Counted from the stretch's first letter, positions 16,839 to 25,803 are shown. The stretch is 64,000 bases of DNA from Nocardiopsis flavescens (GCF_900141985.1 NZ_FQZK01000001.1:596003-660002), one strand, 5' to 3'. Made by a program: numbers and translations. Notes: a model not told the origin generated them from the letters alone.

Positions 16839-17827
16839 GACAGTCCCAGCTCCTCGGTGACCTCGGTGATGCGGGTGATCTCGGCGGCGAGGAACTCCTC
16901 GAACTCGGGGCCGGACTGGTAGGTGTCGTCCCACCGGTTGCGCTCCAGCGTGTCCTGCCACTCGGGGGTGGCCACCATCTCCTCGACGATGGCGGTGAGC
17001 TCGGCGCGCTCCTCCTCGGAGATGCCGGGCGGGGCCATGAAGCCGCGCCAGTTGGGCAGGACCGCGTCCACCCCCTGCTCGGGCAGGGTGGGGTGCTCCT
17101 CCAGGCCCTCGACGCGCTCCTCGGCGGAGACGCCGAGCACGCGCAGGTTCCCGGCCTCGACCTGGTCGCGGAACTCGTTGTAGCCGGAGACGCCGACGTC
17201 GATGCTGCCCGACAGCAGGGAGGTCAGCGCCTGGGCGCCGCCCGCGAAGGGGATGTAGTTGACCTGGTCGGCGGAGACGCCCTGGGTGCGGGCGGCCAGC
17301 CCGGCGAGGAGGTGGTCGGTGCCGCCCAGGGAGCCGCCGCCGACGGCGACCGCGCCCGGGTCGTCCTGCCAGGCCTGGACGAGGTCGCCCATGTCCTGGA
17401 GCGGGGAGTCCTCGCGGACCACGAACACCTCGTAGTCGTCGGCGACACGGGCGATGGGGACGACGTCCTCCAGCGTCTGGGCGGAGTCGTTGACGATGAT
17501 GCCGCCGATCATGACCGTCCCGGTGGTCATGAGGGTCGTGGCCTCGCCCTCGCGCCGCACCGTCTGGGCCAGTCCGATGGTGCCGCCCGCACCGGGCAGG
17601 TTGAGCACCTGGGTGTTGGCGACGATGTCGTTGACCCGCAGCGCGTGCTGGGTCTCGCGTGCCACCAGGTCCCACCCGCCGCCGGGGTCGGCGGGGACGA
17701 GGATGTCGATCCTCGCCCGCGCCTCGGACTCGTGCGTTCCTGAAAGCGCGGCGTTCACCGCGGCGGCGCCCACGACCAGGGCCGCGCACACGGCCCCGGT
17801 CGCCCGAAGGGCCCGCTGCCTGTCCAT
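16835..17827 (-). CDS. tctC: Tripartite tricarboxylate transporter binding protein, TctC
   Basis: The roughly 330-aa exported binding protein has an N-terminal hydrophobic segment (TGAVCAALVVGAAAVNAAL), without a lipobox Cys. IDILVPADPGGGWDLVARET is the TctC/Bug family opening, and VGGGSLGGTDHLLAGLAA, VNYIPFAGGAQALTSLLSG and WRGFMAPPGISEEERAEL are further Bug motifs. The ATG at 17827 is preferred over a GTG two codons earlier because GAGGGAG is correctly spaced from it. It captures a carboxylic acid, probably a di- or tricarboxylate, for TctAB. It is first in the operon and faces the IclR gene across a palindrome. Confidence 0.9.
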   Translation of the reverse strand: MDRQRALRATGAVCAALVVGAAAVNAALSGTHESEARARIDILVPADPGGGWDLVARETQHALRVNDIVANTQVLNLPGAGGTIGLAQTVRREGEATTLMTTGTVMIGGIIVNDSAQTLEDVVPIARVADDYEVFVVREDSPLQDMGDLVQAWQDDPGAVAVGGGSLGGTDHLLAGLAARTQGVSADQVNYIPFAGGAQALTSLLSGSIDVGVSGYNEFRDQVEAGNLRVLGVSAEERVEGLEEHPTLPEQGVDAVLPNWRGFMAPPGISEEERAELTAIVEEMVATPEWQDTLERNRWDDTYQSGPEFEEFLAAEITRITEVTEELGLS

Positions 17828-17847
17828 CTTCACTCCCTCTCGACCTA

Positions 17848-17868
17848 TTGGTCCGCCTGGCGGACCAA
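17848..17868. promoter_or_regulatory. Palindromic operator ahead of tctC
   Basis: Arms TTGGTCCGCC and GGCGGACCAA (10 bp, perfect) surround one central T, 20 nt upstream of the tctC start. The core GGTCC(G/A)CCTGG(C/T)GGACC recurs at 18100-18116 near iclR, so it is probably the IclR protein's binding site. Confidence 0.7.
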
Positions 17869-18078
17869 CCGGGCCGCTGTTCGGTTCAGGAAATGATGCG
17901 GATCACGTTTGCCCGTGTCAATGGGACCGCGAAACCTTTGTGCAACATTCCGGCCTCCTGCCGGAAAGGAGGGGTGAACCGCTGGTGGCGGATGATTCCA
18001 CCCCTCTCGCGCGCGGGTCGCGGGCGCCCGCGCGACCGCTCTGGCGGGGTGGGGGGTGATGCGTTACGCTGACCCGAA

Positions 18079-18116
18079 AGTCCACTTGATGGTCTTACCG
18101 GTCCACCTGGTGGACC
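18079..18116. promoter_or_regulatory. Tandem operator ahead of the iclR gene
   Basis: GGTCCACCTGGTGGACC (18100-18116) is a palindrome with 8-bp arms and a central T. A degenerate copy, AGTCCACTTGATGGTCT (18079-18095, 12 of 17 matches), sits exactly 21 bp upstream, two helical turns away. The sites end 17 nt before the iclR start, pointing to autorepression. Confidence 0.65.
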
Positions 18117-18133
18117 ACGGGAGAGGAGGGCGC

Positions 18134-18928
18134 ATGCCCGGGGACCCGGACGGGGGCGTGCGGAGCGTGATGCGCGCGATCGACATGCTCGACCTGTTCG
18201 ACGAGCGCAACCTGCGCTACACCACGCGCGAGCTGGTGGAGCGCACCGGCCTGGCCAAGACCACCGTCCTGCGCCTGGTCGGCACGCTGGAGCAGCGCGG
18301 CCTGCTGTGGACGGGGCCGGACGGGCGGATCGCCGCCGGGCCGGGCCTGCTGCGCTGGGCCCGCCTGGCGCACGCCGTCTGGCAGGTGCCCGAGGCGGCC
18401 CGCGCCGTCATGCGCGAACTCGTCGCCGACACCGCCGAGACCGTCAACCTCTACGTGCGCGCCGACGCCGTCCGCGTGTGCGTGGCCCAGGAGGAGGGCC
18501 CCCAGCGGCTGCGCCACGTCGTCAACACCGGCGACGAGATGGTGCTCTGGGGCGGCGCCGCCAGCAAGGTCCTGCTGATCGGGGCCGACGACGCCACCCT
18601 GCTGCGGGTGGCCGCCGCCTCCCCCTACGGCCCCGCCCACGTGGACCGGCTGCGCGCGCAGGTCCGGGACGCGGGCGAGCGCGGCCACGCCGTCAGCCAC
18701 GGCGAGCGCGAGCACGGCGCCTCGGGCGTGGCCGCCCCCGTCTTCGGGCGGACCGGCCAGACCCCCGTGGCCGCACTGGCGGTGGGCGGGCCCACCGCCC
18801 GCTTCACCGACGCCGCCGTGCGCGGGTTCACCGGGTCCGTCGTGCGGGCCGCCCGGCGCATCTCGGAGATCGGCCTGGACCCCACCGGCGGCGCCCCGGC
18901 CGCCCCGTTCCCTGGAGAGCCGCGATGA
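18134..18928 (+). CDS. IclR-family transcriptional regulator
   Basis: The 264-aa protein has an N-terminal winged helix-turn-helix (about residues 15-75, containing YTTRELVERTGLAKTTVLRL) and a C-terminal IclR effector domain (about 85-250). In the latter, LYVRADAVRVCVAQEEGPQ, VNTGDEMVLWGGAASKVLL and ERGHAVSHGEREHGASGVAA match the family. GAGAGGAGGG precedes the ATG at 18134. It is the first gene of an operon with the CoA-transferase and lyase, overlapping the former by 4 bp, and is divergent from tctCBA. It probably senses the imported acid or its CoA derivative. Confidence 0.92.
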   Translation: MPGDPDGGVRSVMRAIDMLDLFDERNLRYTTRELVERTGLAKTTVLRLVGTLEQRGLLWTGPDGRIAAGPGLLRWARLAHAVWQVPEAARAVMRELVADTAETVNLYVRADAVRVCVAQEEGPQRLRHVVNTGDEMVLWGGAASKVLLIGADDATLLRVAAASPYGPAHVDRLRAQVRDAGERGHAVSHGEREHGASGVAAPVFGRTGQTPVAALAVGGPTARFTDAAVRGFTGSVVRAARRISEIGLDPTGGAPAAPFPGEPR

Positions 18929-20148
18929 CCGCCGCCGACGAGGACCGCGCCCTGCCCCTGGCGGGCGTGCGGGTCCTGGACATGACCAACGTGCTGGCCG
19001 GCCCCTACGCCGGGTACCAGCTCGCCCTCATGGGCGCCGACGTCGTCAAGATCGAGGTCCCCGGCAGCGGCGACCTGGCCCGCAGGCTGGGCGCCTCGGC
19101 CGAGCTGAACGAGCAGCGGATGGGCGCCTCCTTCCTCGCCCAGAACGGCGGCAAGCGCTCGCTCACCCTGGACCTGAAGTCCGACTCGGGGCGGCGGGTG
19201 ATGCGCTCGCTGCTGGGCGGGGCCGACGTGCTGCTGGAGAACTTCCGCCCCGGGGTGCTGGAGCGCCTGGGGTTCGGCCCCGACGTGCTGCGCGAGGCCA
19301 ACCCGGGTCTGGTGTACTGCGCCATCTCCGGGTTCGGCGCCGACGGCCCGCTGAGCGACCGGCCCGCCTACGACCAGATCGTGCAGGGCCTGTCGGGGAT
19401 GATGGGCGCCACCGGCACCCCCGACACCGGGCCGCTGCGCGCCGGCTTCCCCATCGCCGACGTGCTGGGCGGGCTGGCCGCCGCCTTCGCCGTCTCCTCC
19501 GCGCTGGTCCAGCGCGAGCGCACCGGCGTGGGCGCCCACCTGGACGTGTCGATGCTGGAGACCGCGATCACCGCCATGGGCTGGGGCGTGTCCAACTTCC
19601 TGTCCACCGGGGTCGAGCCCTCGCGCATCGGCAACGAGAACGCCACCGCCGCCCCCTCGGGCGCGTTCGCCACCGGCGACGGGGCGCTCAACATCTCCGC
19701 CAACAAGCAGGAGCAGTTCGAGATCCTGTGCGGCGTGGTCGGCGCCCCCGAGCTGCGCGAGGACCCCCGGTTCGCCCGGCGCGAGGACCGCAAGGCCCAC
19801 CGGGAGGAGCTGCGCGAGGCGCTGGAGGAGCGCCTGAAGGGGCGCACCGCCGCCGAGTGGGAGCGGGAGCTGTCCGGCGCGGGCGTCCCGGCGGGCCGGG
19901 TGCTCGGGGTGCGCGAGGCCCTGGAGTCGGAGCAGGTGGTGCACCGCGGCCTGGTGCACACCCTGCCCTTCCCCGGCGCCGAGGACCGCGAGCTGCGGGT
20001 GCTGGGCAGCGGGGTGCACGTGGACGGCGCGGCCCTGGGCCCGCGGCGGCCCCCGCCGCTGCTGGGCGAGCACACCGCGGCGGTGCTGCGCGAGGCCGGA
20101 TTCAGGGAGGCCGAAATCGAGGCCCTGCGAGAGGAAGGTGCGGTATGA
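18925..20148 (+). CDS. Class III CoA-transferase (CaiB/BaiF family)
   Basis: The 407-aa protein is the normal length for the family. LPLAGVRVLDMTNVLAGPYA is the classic N-terminal signature, followed by GADVVKIEVPGSGD, the catalytic Asp region in NGGKRSLTLDLKSDSGR to LLENFRPGV, and DQIVQGLSGMMG. These enzymes move CoA between a thioester and a free acid. Context suggests activation of an imported tricarboxylate or related hydroxy acid, with the next gene cleaving the product. It overlaps both neighbours by 4 bp (ATGA), so the three proteins are made together. Confidence 0.92.
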   Translation: MTAADEDRALPLAGVRVLDMTNVLAGPYAGYQLALMGADVVKIEVPGSGDLARRLGASAELNEQRMGASFLAQNGGKRSLTLDLKSDSGRRVMRSLLGGADVLLENFRPGVLERLGFGPDVLREANPGLVYCAISGFGADGPLSDRPAYDQIVQGLSGMMGATGTPDTGPLRAGFPIADVLGGLAAAFAVSSALVQRERTGVGAHLDVSMLETAITAMGWGVSNFLSTGVEPSRIGNENATAAPSGAFATGDGALNISANKQEQFEILCGVVGAPELREDPRFARREDRKAHREELREALEERLKGRTAAEWERELSGAGVPAGRVLGVREALESEQVVHRGLVHTLPFPGAEDRELRVLGSGVHVDGAALGPRRPPPLLGEHTAAVLREAGFREAEIEALREEGAV

Positions 20149-20981
20149 GCGGTACGGACGCGGACCGGTCCATGACCGACGAGGAGATCGGCGCGTGGTG
20201 GTCGACCGGGGTCACCCGCATCGCCCCCGGTGAGATCGACCTGCGCGGCTACCCGGTCCAGGAGCTGATCGGACGGGTCTCCCTGGTGGAGACGGTGTGG
20301 CTGATGCTGCGCGGGGAGCTGCCCGACCCCGGGCACGCCCGCCTGTTGGAGGCCGCGCTGGTGGCGGCCGTGGACCACGGTCCGCAGGCGCCCTCGATCG
20401 CCGCCGCCCGGATGGCCGCGACCTGCGGTGTGGGGCTCAACAACGCCGTCGCCACCGGGGTCAACCTGCTGGGCGACGTGCACGGGGGCGCGGGCCAGCA
20501 GTGCATCGCCGTGCTGGAGCACATGGCGGCGCTGCGCGGTGAGGGCGCGTCCGCGGACGAGGCGGCCGGGGCCGTGGTGGAGGACCACCGCGCGCGCAAG
20601 GCGCACGTCCCGGGGTTCGGCCACCGGTTCCACCCCCTCGACCCGCGCCGCGACCCCCTGGTGGACCGGGTCCGCGAGGCGGCCGACCGGGGCCTGGTGG
20701 AGCCGACGCACCTGGAGTCGGGGCTGGCGCTGGAGGCGGCGCTGGCGCGGGGGCGCAGCCGCCCCGTCCCGATGAACATCGACGGCGCCACCGCGATCGT
20801 CTACGCCTCGCTGGGGTTCCCGGCCGAGCTGGGGCGCGGGCTGTTCGTGCTGTCCCGGTCCGTGGGGATCATGGCGCACGCCTGGGAGGAGACCGGGAGC
20901 GGCGCCCGGATCAAGGGGCCGCTGCCCCGGCGGGTGCTGGCCGGGTACCACGGGCCGGACACGCGCCACCTGCCGGAGTGA
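20145..20981 (+). CDS. Citryl-CoA lyase / citrate synthase-fold protein, short form
   Basis: The 278-aa protein is a citrate synthase homologue lacking the usual ~100 N-terminal residues (citrate synthases are about 370-430 aa). Catalytic features remain. They are the His in GDVHGGAGQQC (about residue 110), the His in PGFGHRFHPLDPRRDP (about 160) and the Asp in NIDGATAIVYA (about 208). With a CoA-transferase and tricarboxylate transporter in one divergent unit, cleavage of a citryl-CoA-like thioester is more likely than citrate synthesis. A related substrate such as citramalyl-CoA cannot be excluded. It overlaps the CoA-transferase by 4 bp. Confidence 0.85.
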   Translation: MSGTDADRSMTDEEIGAWWSTGVTRIAPGEIDLRGYPVQELIGRVSLVETVWLMLRGELPDPGHARLLEAALVAAVDHGPQAPSIAAARMAATCGVGLNNAVATGVNLLGDVHGGAGQQCIAVLEHMAALRGEGASADEAAGAVVEDHRARKAHVPGFGHRFHPLDPRRDPLVDRVREAADRGLVEPTHLESGLALEAALARGRSRPVPMNIDGATAIVYASLGFPAELGRGLFVLSRSVGIMAHAWEETGSGARIKGPLPRRVLAGYHGPDTRHLPE

Positions 20982-21016
20982 GGCGGGCGGGCGGGAGGTG
21001 AGCCCGGGTGCGGGCC

Positions 21017-21162
21017 CCGGTTCCGGCGGGGCATGGGCCGGGGCGGGGCCGGGCAAGGGCGCCCCGTCCCCGCGCGGCCGGTTCCGGCGGAGCGGCCGGG
21101 CGGTCCCGGGCCCCGCTTTCCGGCGGGGCGGCCGGTACGCGGCTTCCCGGTTCCGGCGGGGC
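21017..21162. repeat. Interspersed CCGG-rich repeats
   Basis: The sequence GGTTCCGGCGGGGC or a close variant appears four times (near 21019, 21080, 21116 and 21149) in the gap before the small secreted protein. Low-complexity GC skew is the simplest explanation. Confidence 0.4.
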
Positions 21163-21229
21163 GCGGCCCCTCTCCCCCCGGGGGGACCCCGGGGCGGGGG
21201 CCGGCCGGGGCGCCGCTACAGTGCCGACC

Positions 21230-21607
21230 ATGGACGGGCACCCCCGAAGACGCGGCGCGCACACCCTCGCGGTGCTGCTCGCCGTCCTCGTGCTCGCCTG
21301 CCTGGCCTGCGCCCCGGCGCACGCCGGAACCGCCCCGGGCACCGCCGCCCCCGGCCCCGCCGCCGCGGCGAGCGCGACCCCCGGGCCCGCGGCGCAGGAG
21401 CCCGAAGCCGCGCACGGAGACCACTCCTGCGCCCCCGCCACCGCCCCGGCCGCCGCCGTGTCCGCGCCGCTGCCCGTGGCGCCGCTCCCCCTGCTGTGGG
21501 CGCTGGCCCACGCCGCGCACACCCCCGCCCCGCCCGCCGAGGAGGCCCCCGCGGCGCCCCGGCACGGGTACGGGCTGCTGACCCTGCTCTGCGTTCACCG
21601 GGTGTAG
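21230..21607 (+). CDS. Small exported or membrane protein, unknown
   Basis: The 125-aa protein begins MDGHPRRRGAHTLAVLLAVL. It has an N-terminal hydrophobic segment (to about residue 28), an Ala/Pro-rich middle with HGDHSCAP, a second hydrophobic stretch (PLPVAPLPLLWALAHAAH) and the tail LLTLLCVHRV. It resembles small actinobacterial membrane proteins with His/Cys-containing loops (DUF6153-like), but this match is weak. It lies 127 nt before the DsbA-like gene on the same strand and could work with the disulfide pair. The ribosome-binding site is poor. Confidence 0.5.
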   Translation: MDGHPRRRGAHTLAVLLAVLVLACLACAPAHAGTAPGTAAPGPAAAASATPGPAAQEPEAAHGDHSCAPATAPAAAVSAPLPVAPLPLLWALAHAAHTPAPPAEEAPAAPRHGYGLLTLLCVHRV

Positions 21608-21734
21608 ACCACCGCCGCGCGCCGGCGCCCCGCGCGTCCGGCGCCGCCGCCCTCCCCGGACCGCCCCGACCGGCGGTCCCGTCGTGGTCCCCCGCCGCGC
21701 CCCGCGCGCGGCGCCCGTGGAACGGAGAGAACCC

Positions 21735-22436
21735 GTGAACCAGAACCTCGCCTTCACCCTCGTCCTGCTGGCCGTGCTCGGCCTGCTCGTGGGATCCCTC
21801 GTGTACATGTCGAACCGGCCGCCGGACGCCCAGGGCGCCGGACCGGCCTCCGCCTCCCCCTCCGGCCCCGGCGCACCGGAGGCCTCCGCGACCGCCGACC
21901 CCGCCCTGCTGGTGCGCGAGGACAGCCGCCACCTCGACGACGTCGAGGACGCGCCGGTGACCGTCGTGGAGTTCCTCGACTTCGAGTGCGAGGCCTGCCG
22001 CGCCCAGTTCCCCGTGATCGAGCGCGTCCGCCAGGAGTACGACGGCCGCATCGACGTCGTCGTCCGCTACTTCCCGCTGCCCGGGCACGCCAACTCCCGC
22101 CCCGCGGCGGCGGCCGTGGAGGCGGCGGCGCGCCAGGGCGCGCTGGAGGAGATGTACGCGCGCATGTACGAGACGCAGGCCGAGTGGGGCGAGTCCACGG
22201 AAGACCGCAGCGCGGTGTTCGCCGGGTTCGCCCGGGAGCTGGGCCTGGACATGGACGAGTTCACCGCGGACGTGGAGTCGGAGGAGGTGGCCGCCCGGGT
22301 GCAGGCGGACTTCGACGACGGCGTCGCGCTGGGCGTGCAGGGCACCCCGACGATCTTCGTCAACGGGGTGCGGACCCCGAGCATGCCCTCCTACGGGGTG
22401 CTCACGGAGATGATCGACGCGGAGCTGGCCGAATGA
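21735..22436 (+). CDS. DsbA-family thiol oxidoreductase, membrane-anchored
   Basis: The 233-aa protein starts at the GTG at 21735 after GGAGAGAACCC. An N-terminal membrane helix (FTLVLLAVLGLLVGSLVYM) is followed by an Ala/Ser/Pro linker and a DsbA/thioredoxin_4 domain (about residues 65-230). The active site is CEAC in FECEACRAQF near residue 85, and GTPTIFVNG carries the cis-proline. It forms disulfides in exported proteins. The downstream VKOR overlaps it by 4 bp and should reoxidise it. Confidence 0.92.
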   Translation: MNQNLAFTLVLLAVLGLLVGSLVYMSNRPPDAQGAGPASASPSGPGAPEASATADPALLVREDSRHLDDVEDAPVTVVEFLDFECEACRAQFPVIERVRQEYDGRIDVVVRYFPLPGHANSRPAAAAVEAAARQGALEEMYARMYETQAEWGESTEDRSAVFAGFARELGLDMDEFTADVESEEVAARVQADFDDGVALGVQGTPTIFVNGVRTPSMPSYGVLTEMIDAELAE

Positions 22437-23068
22437 GCGCCGCGAGCGCGCCGGACACCCCGGACGCCCCGGACGCGGGGCCCGTCGCCCGCCTGCTGCC
22501 CTGGCTGCTGGCGGCGGGCGGGGCGCTGGGGCTGCTGGCCGCCACCGCCCTGCTGGTGGAGAAGGTCCGCGTCCTCCAGGACCCCGGGCACGTGCCCTCG
22601 TGCAGCATCAACCCGGTGCTGTCCTGCGGGACGGTCATGCAGACCTGGCAGGCGGAGGTGTTCGGCGTCCCCAACCCGGTGCTGGGCGTGGTCGGGTTCT
22701 CGGTGGTGACCACGGTGGGCGTGGCCCTGCTGGCGGGGGCGCGGTTCCCGCGCTGGTTCCACCTGGGGCTGTGGGCGGGCACGCTGTTCGGCGCGGTGTT
22801 CGTGCACTGGCTGATCTTCCAGAGCCTGTACCGGATCGGGGCGCTGTGCCCGTACTGCATGGCGGTGTGGGCGGTGACGGTGCCGCTGTTCTGGTACACG
22901 GCCCTGGACGGGCTGCGGGAGGGACACCTGCCCGGGGCCGGGCCCCGGGCGCGGCGGACGGCCCGGGCGCTGTCCCGGTTCCACAGCACCGTCCCGGCGC
23001 TGTGGGCGGTGGGGGTGGCGCTGCTGGCCGCCTGGACGTTCCGCGACCACTGGGCCGCGCTGCTCTGA
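22433..23068 (+). CDS. Vitamin K epoxide reductase (VKOR) family protein
   Basis: The 211-aa integral membrane protein has about five helices. The loop Cys pair is seen in PSCSINPVLSCGTVM (about residues 55-69) and the quinone-site CXXC in IGALCPYCMAVW (about 138-149). VKOR passes electrons from DsbA-like partners to quinone. The ATG overlaps the DsbA stop (ATGA). A perfect 15-bp hairpin follows. Confidence 0.93.
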   Translation: MSAASAPDTPDAPDAGPVARLLPWLLAAGGALGLLAATALLVEKVRVLQDPGHVPSCSINPVLSCGTVMQTWQAEVFGVPNPVLGVVGFSVVTTVGVALLAGARFPRWFHLGLWAGTLFGAVFVHWLIFQSLYRIGALCPYCMAVWAVTVPLFWYTALDGLREGHLPGAGPRARRTARALSRFHSTVPALWAVGVALLAAWTFRDHWAALL

Positions 23069-23080
23069 CCGCCTGCCTCC

Positions 23081-23113
23081 GGGTGCCGCCGGGGCGGGGC
23101 CCCGGCGGCACCC
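23081..23113. terminator. Strong terminator between convergent VKOR and oxidoreductase genes
   Basis: GGGTGCCGCCGGGGC (23081-23095) and GCCCCGGCGGCACCC (23099-23113) form a perfect 15-bp stem with a 3-nt loop. Confidence 0.8.
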
Positions 23114-23149
23114 CGTGCGCCCGGCCGTGCCGGGGCGCTCCCGCCGGCC

Positions 23150-23184
23150 GGGCACCGGGCACCGGGCACCGGGCACCGGGCACC
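23150..23184. repeat. Five tandem copies of a 7-bp unit
   Basis: GGGCACC is repeated five times without error over 35 bp in a gene-free gap. Such a tract could vary in copy number between strains; no function is evident. Confidence 0.9.
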
Positions 23185-23317
23185 GACCCGGCATACGTGC
23201 GGCGCGGGCTCATGGGCACCACCGGTGCACCGGCGCCGCGGGGCACCACGGTGTTCCCGCCGACCGGGCGCGGCGCGGACGCCCCCCGCGTCCCGGCCAT
23301 CACGGCCGGGCGCGTGC

Positions 23318-25615
23318 TCACCCCGCCGGCGCGGCGGCTCGGCCGGCGGCGGCCGGGGTGATCCGGACCAGGACGTTCTTCATCAGCGGCTGGTCGCTCT
23401 GCGTGCTGTGGTCGGCCGCGCCGATGAGCACGTTCATCTCCGGCATGTACCCGGCGGCGCTGCCGCGCGGCAGGTCGTAGGCCAGGGCCAGGTACCCCTC
23501 CAGGCGGCGGCGCGTGCCGTCCTTGGAGACCGACTCGATGTCGACCGGGTCGCCCTCGCCGATGCCGCGGGAGCGCATGTCCCCGGCGTGCATCAGCACC
23601 AGGGTGCGCAGGTTCTTCACACCCCGGTAGCGGTCGTCGTCGGAGTAGACCGTGGTGTTCCACTGGTCGTGGGAGCGCATGGTCTGGAGCACCAGCACCC
23701 CCTCCTCGGCGGGGACCACGTCGGGCAGCTCCGCGCAGGAGAACTCCGCCCGCCCCGAGGGGGTGAGGAAGACCAGCTCGCGGGCGGGCTGCTTGATCCG
23801 GAACCCCAGCGGCAGCCGCACCCGGCGGTTGAAGTCCTCGAACCCCGGCAGAACCCGCGCCATGGTGTCGCGGACGCGGTCGTAGTCCGCGACGTAGTCC
23901 TCCCAGGGCACGACGCTGTCGGGCAGGGCCGCCCGCGCGATGCCCGCGATGATCGCCGGCTCCGACAGCAGGTGCGGGGAGGCCGGGCGCTTCATGCCCA
24001 CCGACAGGTGGACCATGCTCATGGAGTCCTCGACGGAGGAGGACTGCAGGCCGGAGTGCTGCACGTCCCGCTCGGTGCGGCCCAGGCAGGGCAGGATGAG
24101 CGCCTCCCGGCCGTGCTCCAGGTGGCTGCGGTTGAGCTTGGTGCTGACATGGACGGTGAGGTCGCACTTGCGCAGGCCCTGGGCGGTGTACGGCAGGTCC
24201 GGGGCCGCCATGGCGAAGTTCCCGCCCATGCCGACGAACACCTTCACCTCCCCCCGGTGCATCGCGCGCACCACCCGCACCGTGTCCAGGCCGGGCTCGC
24301 GCGGCGGGTCGATCCCGCACACCTGCGCCAGCCGGTCCAGGAACTCCGGCTTGGGCCGGTGGTCGATGCCGCAGGTCCGGTTGCCCTGGACGTTGCTGTG
24401 CCCGCGCACCGGCGAGGGCCCGGCGCCCTCGCGGCCCAGGTTGCCGCGCAGCAGCAGGACGTTGACGATCTCGCGGACGGTGTCCACCCCGTGCTCGTGC
24501 TGGGTGATGCCCAGGCACCAGCTGACGATCGTGCGCCGCGACCGGTGGTAGATCTCCGCGGCGGCCAGGATCCGCTCCCGGGACAGCCCCGACTGGCGCT
24601 CCAGCTCCTCCCAGGGGGTGTCCGCGCACAGGGCGCGGTACTCCTCGAACCCGGCGGTGTGCCGCTCGACGAACTCCGGGTCGATCGCCTTGGGATCGCT
24701 CCCGGCGCGCTCCAGCAGCACCTTGGCGATACCGCGCATCAGGGCCATGTCGCCGCCGGGCCGCACCTGGAGGTTCAGGTCGCCGGTGGGGGTCGCCTTC
24801 ATCAGCGCCATGTCGACGAACTCGTGCGGGACGATGGTCTTGCGGGCGGCGGCCTCGACCATCGGGTTGACGTGCACGATCTTGGCGCCGCGCCGCTGGG
24901 CCCCGGCCAGGGCGGTGAGCATGCGGGGCGCGTTGGAGGCCGCGTTCACCCCCATGATGAACAGCGCGTCCGCGGTCTCCCAGTCCTTGAGGTCGACGGT
25001 GCCCTTGCCGGTCCCCAGCGCCGCGGTGAGGGCGCGGCCGGAGGCCTCGTGGCACATGTTGGAGCAGTCGGGGAGGTTGTTGGTGCCGTACTCGCGGGCC
25101 ATGAGCTGGTAGAGGAAGCTCGCCTCGTTGCCCAGCCGCCCGGAGGTGTAGAACGCGGCGCCGTCCGGGGAGTCCAGGCCGCGCAGGTGGCGGCCCACGA
25201 GCGTGAAGGCGTCCTCCCAGGAGACCGGGACGTACCTGTCGGAGGCGGCGTCGTAGGCCAGGGGCCCCACCAGCCGCCCCTGGGCCTCCAGCTCGCGGTC
25301 GCTCCAGGTCCGCAGCTCGGAGACGGTGTGCGCGGCGAAGAACTCCTTGCCGGCGCGTTCGCGGGTCATCTCCCAGGTGACGTGCTTGATGCCGTTCTCG
25401 CAGATGTCCAGCTTGAGGCCCTTGAGGTCGTCGGGCCAGGCGCAGCCGGGGCAGTCGAAGCCGCCGTTCTCGTGGTTCATCCTGAAGACGGCGCGGGGGC
25501 CGTCGACCCACTCGCCCTCCTTGGCCAGGATCTTGAGCACCGACCCGGCCGCACCCCACCCGGCCGCCGGGTGGCGGTAGTCGCGCTGGGACCACTGATC
25601 GTTCTCGTCCGCCAT
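23318..25615 (-). CDS. Molybdopterin oxidoreductase, FdhF/YdeP family
   Basis: The 765-aa protein carries the YdeP-type layout. A short N-terminal pair of cysteines (FDCPGCAWPD, about residues 53-62) replaces the usual 4Fe-4S motif. The molybdopterin core follows (LGNEASFLYQLMAREYGTNN, DCSNMCHEASG at about 180-195), and the molydopterin dinucleotide-binding C-terminal domain (QTMRSHDQWNTTVYS, about 640) closes it. The family is annotated as formate-dehydrogenase-like, linked to acid resistance in E. coli; the reaction here is unknown. No twin-arginine signal is visible, so it is cytoplasmic. GGGAGGG precedes the ATG at 25615. Confidence 0.88.
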   Translation of the reverse strand: MADENDQWSQRDYRHPAAGWGAAGSVLKILAKEGEWVDGPRAVFRMNHENGGFDCPGCAWPDDLKGLKLDICENGIKHVTWEMTRERAGKEFFAAHTVSELRTWSDRELEAQGRLVGPLAYDAASDRYVPVSWEDAFTLVGRHLRGLDSPDGAAFYTSGRLGNEASFLYQLMAREYGTNNLPDCSNMCHEASGRALTAALGTGKGTVDLKDWETADALFIMGVNAASNAPRMLTALAGAQRRGAKIVHVNPMVEAAARKTIVPHEFVDMALMKATPTGDLNLQVRPGGDMALMRGIAKVLLERAGSDPKAIDPEFVERHTAGFEEYRALCADTPWEELERQSGLSRERILAAAEIYHRSRRTIVSWCLGITQHEHGVDTVREIVNVLLLRGNLGREGAGPSPVRGHSNVQGNRTCGIDHRPKPEFLDRLAQVCGIDPPREPGLDTVRVVRAMHRGEVKVFVGMGGNFAMAAPDLPYTAQGLRKCDLTVHVSTKLNRSHLEHGREALILPCLGRTERDVQHSGLQSSSVEDSMSMVHLSVGMKRPASPHLLSEPAIIAGIARAALPDSVVPWEDYVADYDRVRDTMARVLPGFEDFNRRVRLPLGFRIKQPARELVFLTPSGRAEFSCAELPDVVPAEEGVLVLQTMRSHDQWNTTVYSDDDRYRGVKNLRTLVLMHAGDMRSRGIGEGDPVDIESVSKDGTRRRLEGYLALAYDLPRGSAAGYMPEMNVLIGAADHSTQSDQPLMKNVLVRITPAAAGRAAAPAG

Positions 25616-25803
25616 GGGGCCCTCCCCGTCGCCGTCCGCCGCCCCTGCGCCGCCGGCAAAGGGGCGTTCCCCGCGGACTCGTGGATCGGCCGGCACCGGG
25701 CCCGGGGGCTGCCCGGGAACGCCGGACCGGCGCTCGTGAACCGCGAAACCGCAGCTCACGGCGCCGCCATCCTACGATCGGGCCGCGGCCCGGACAACGA
25801 CCG

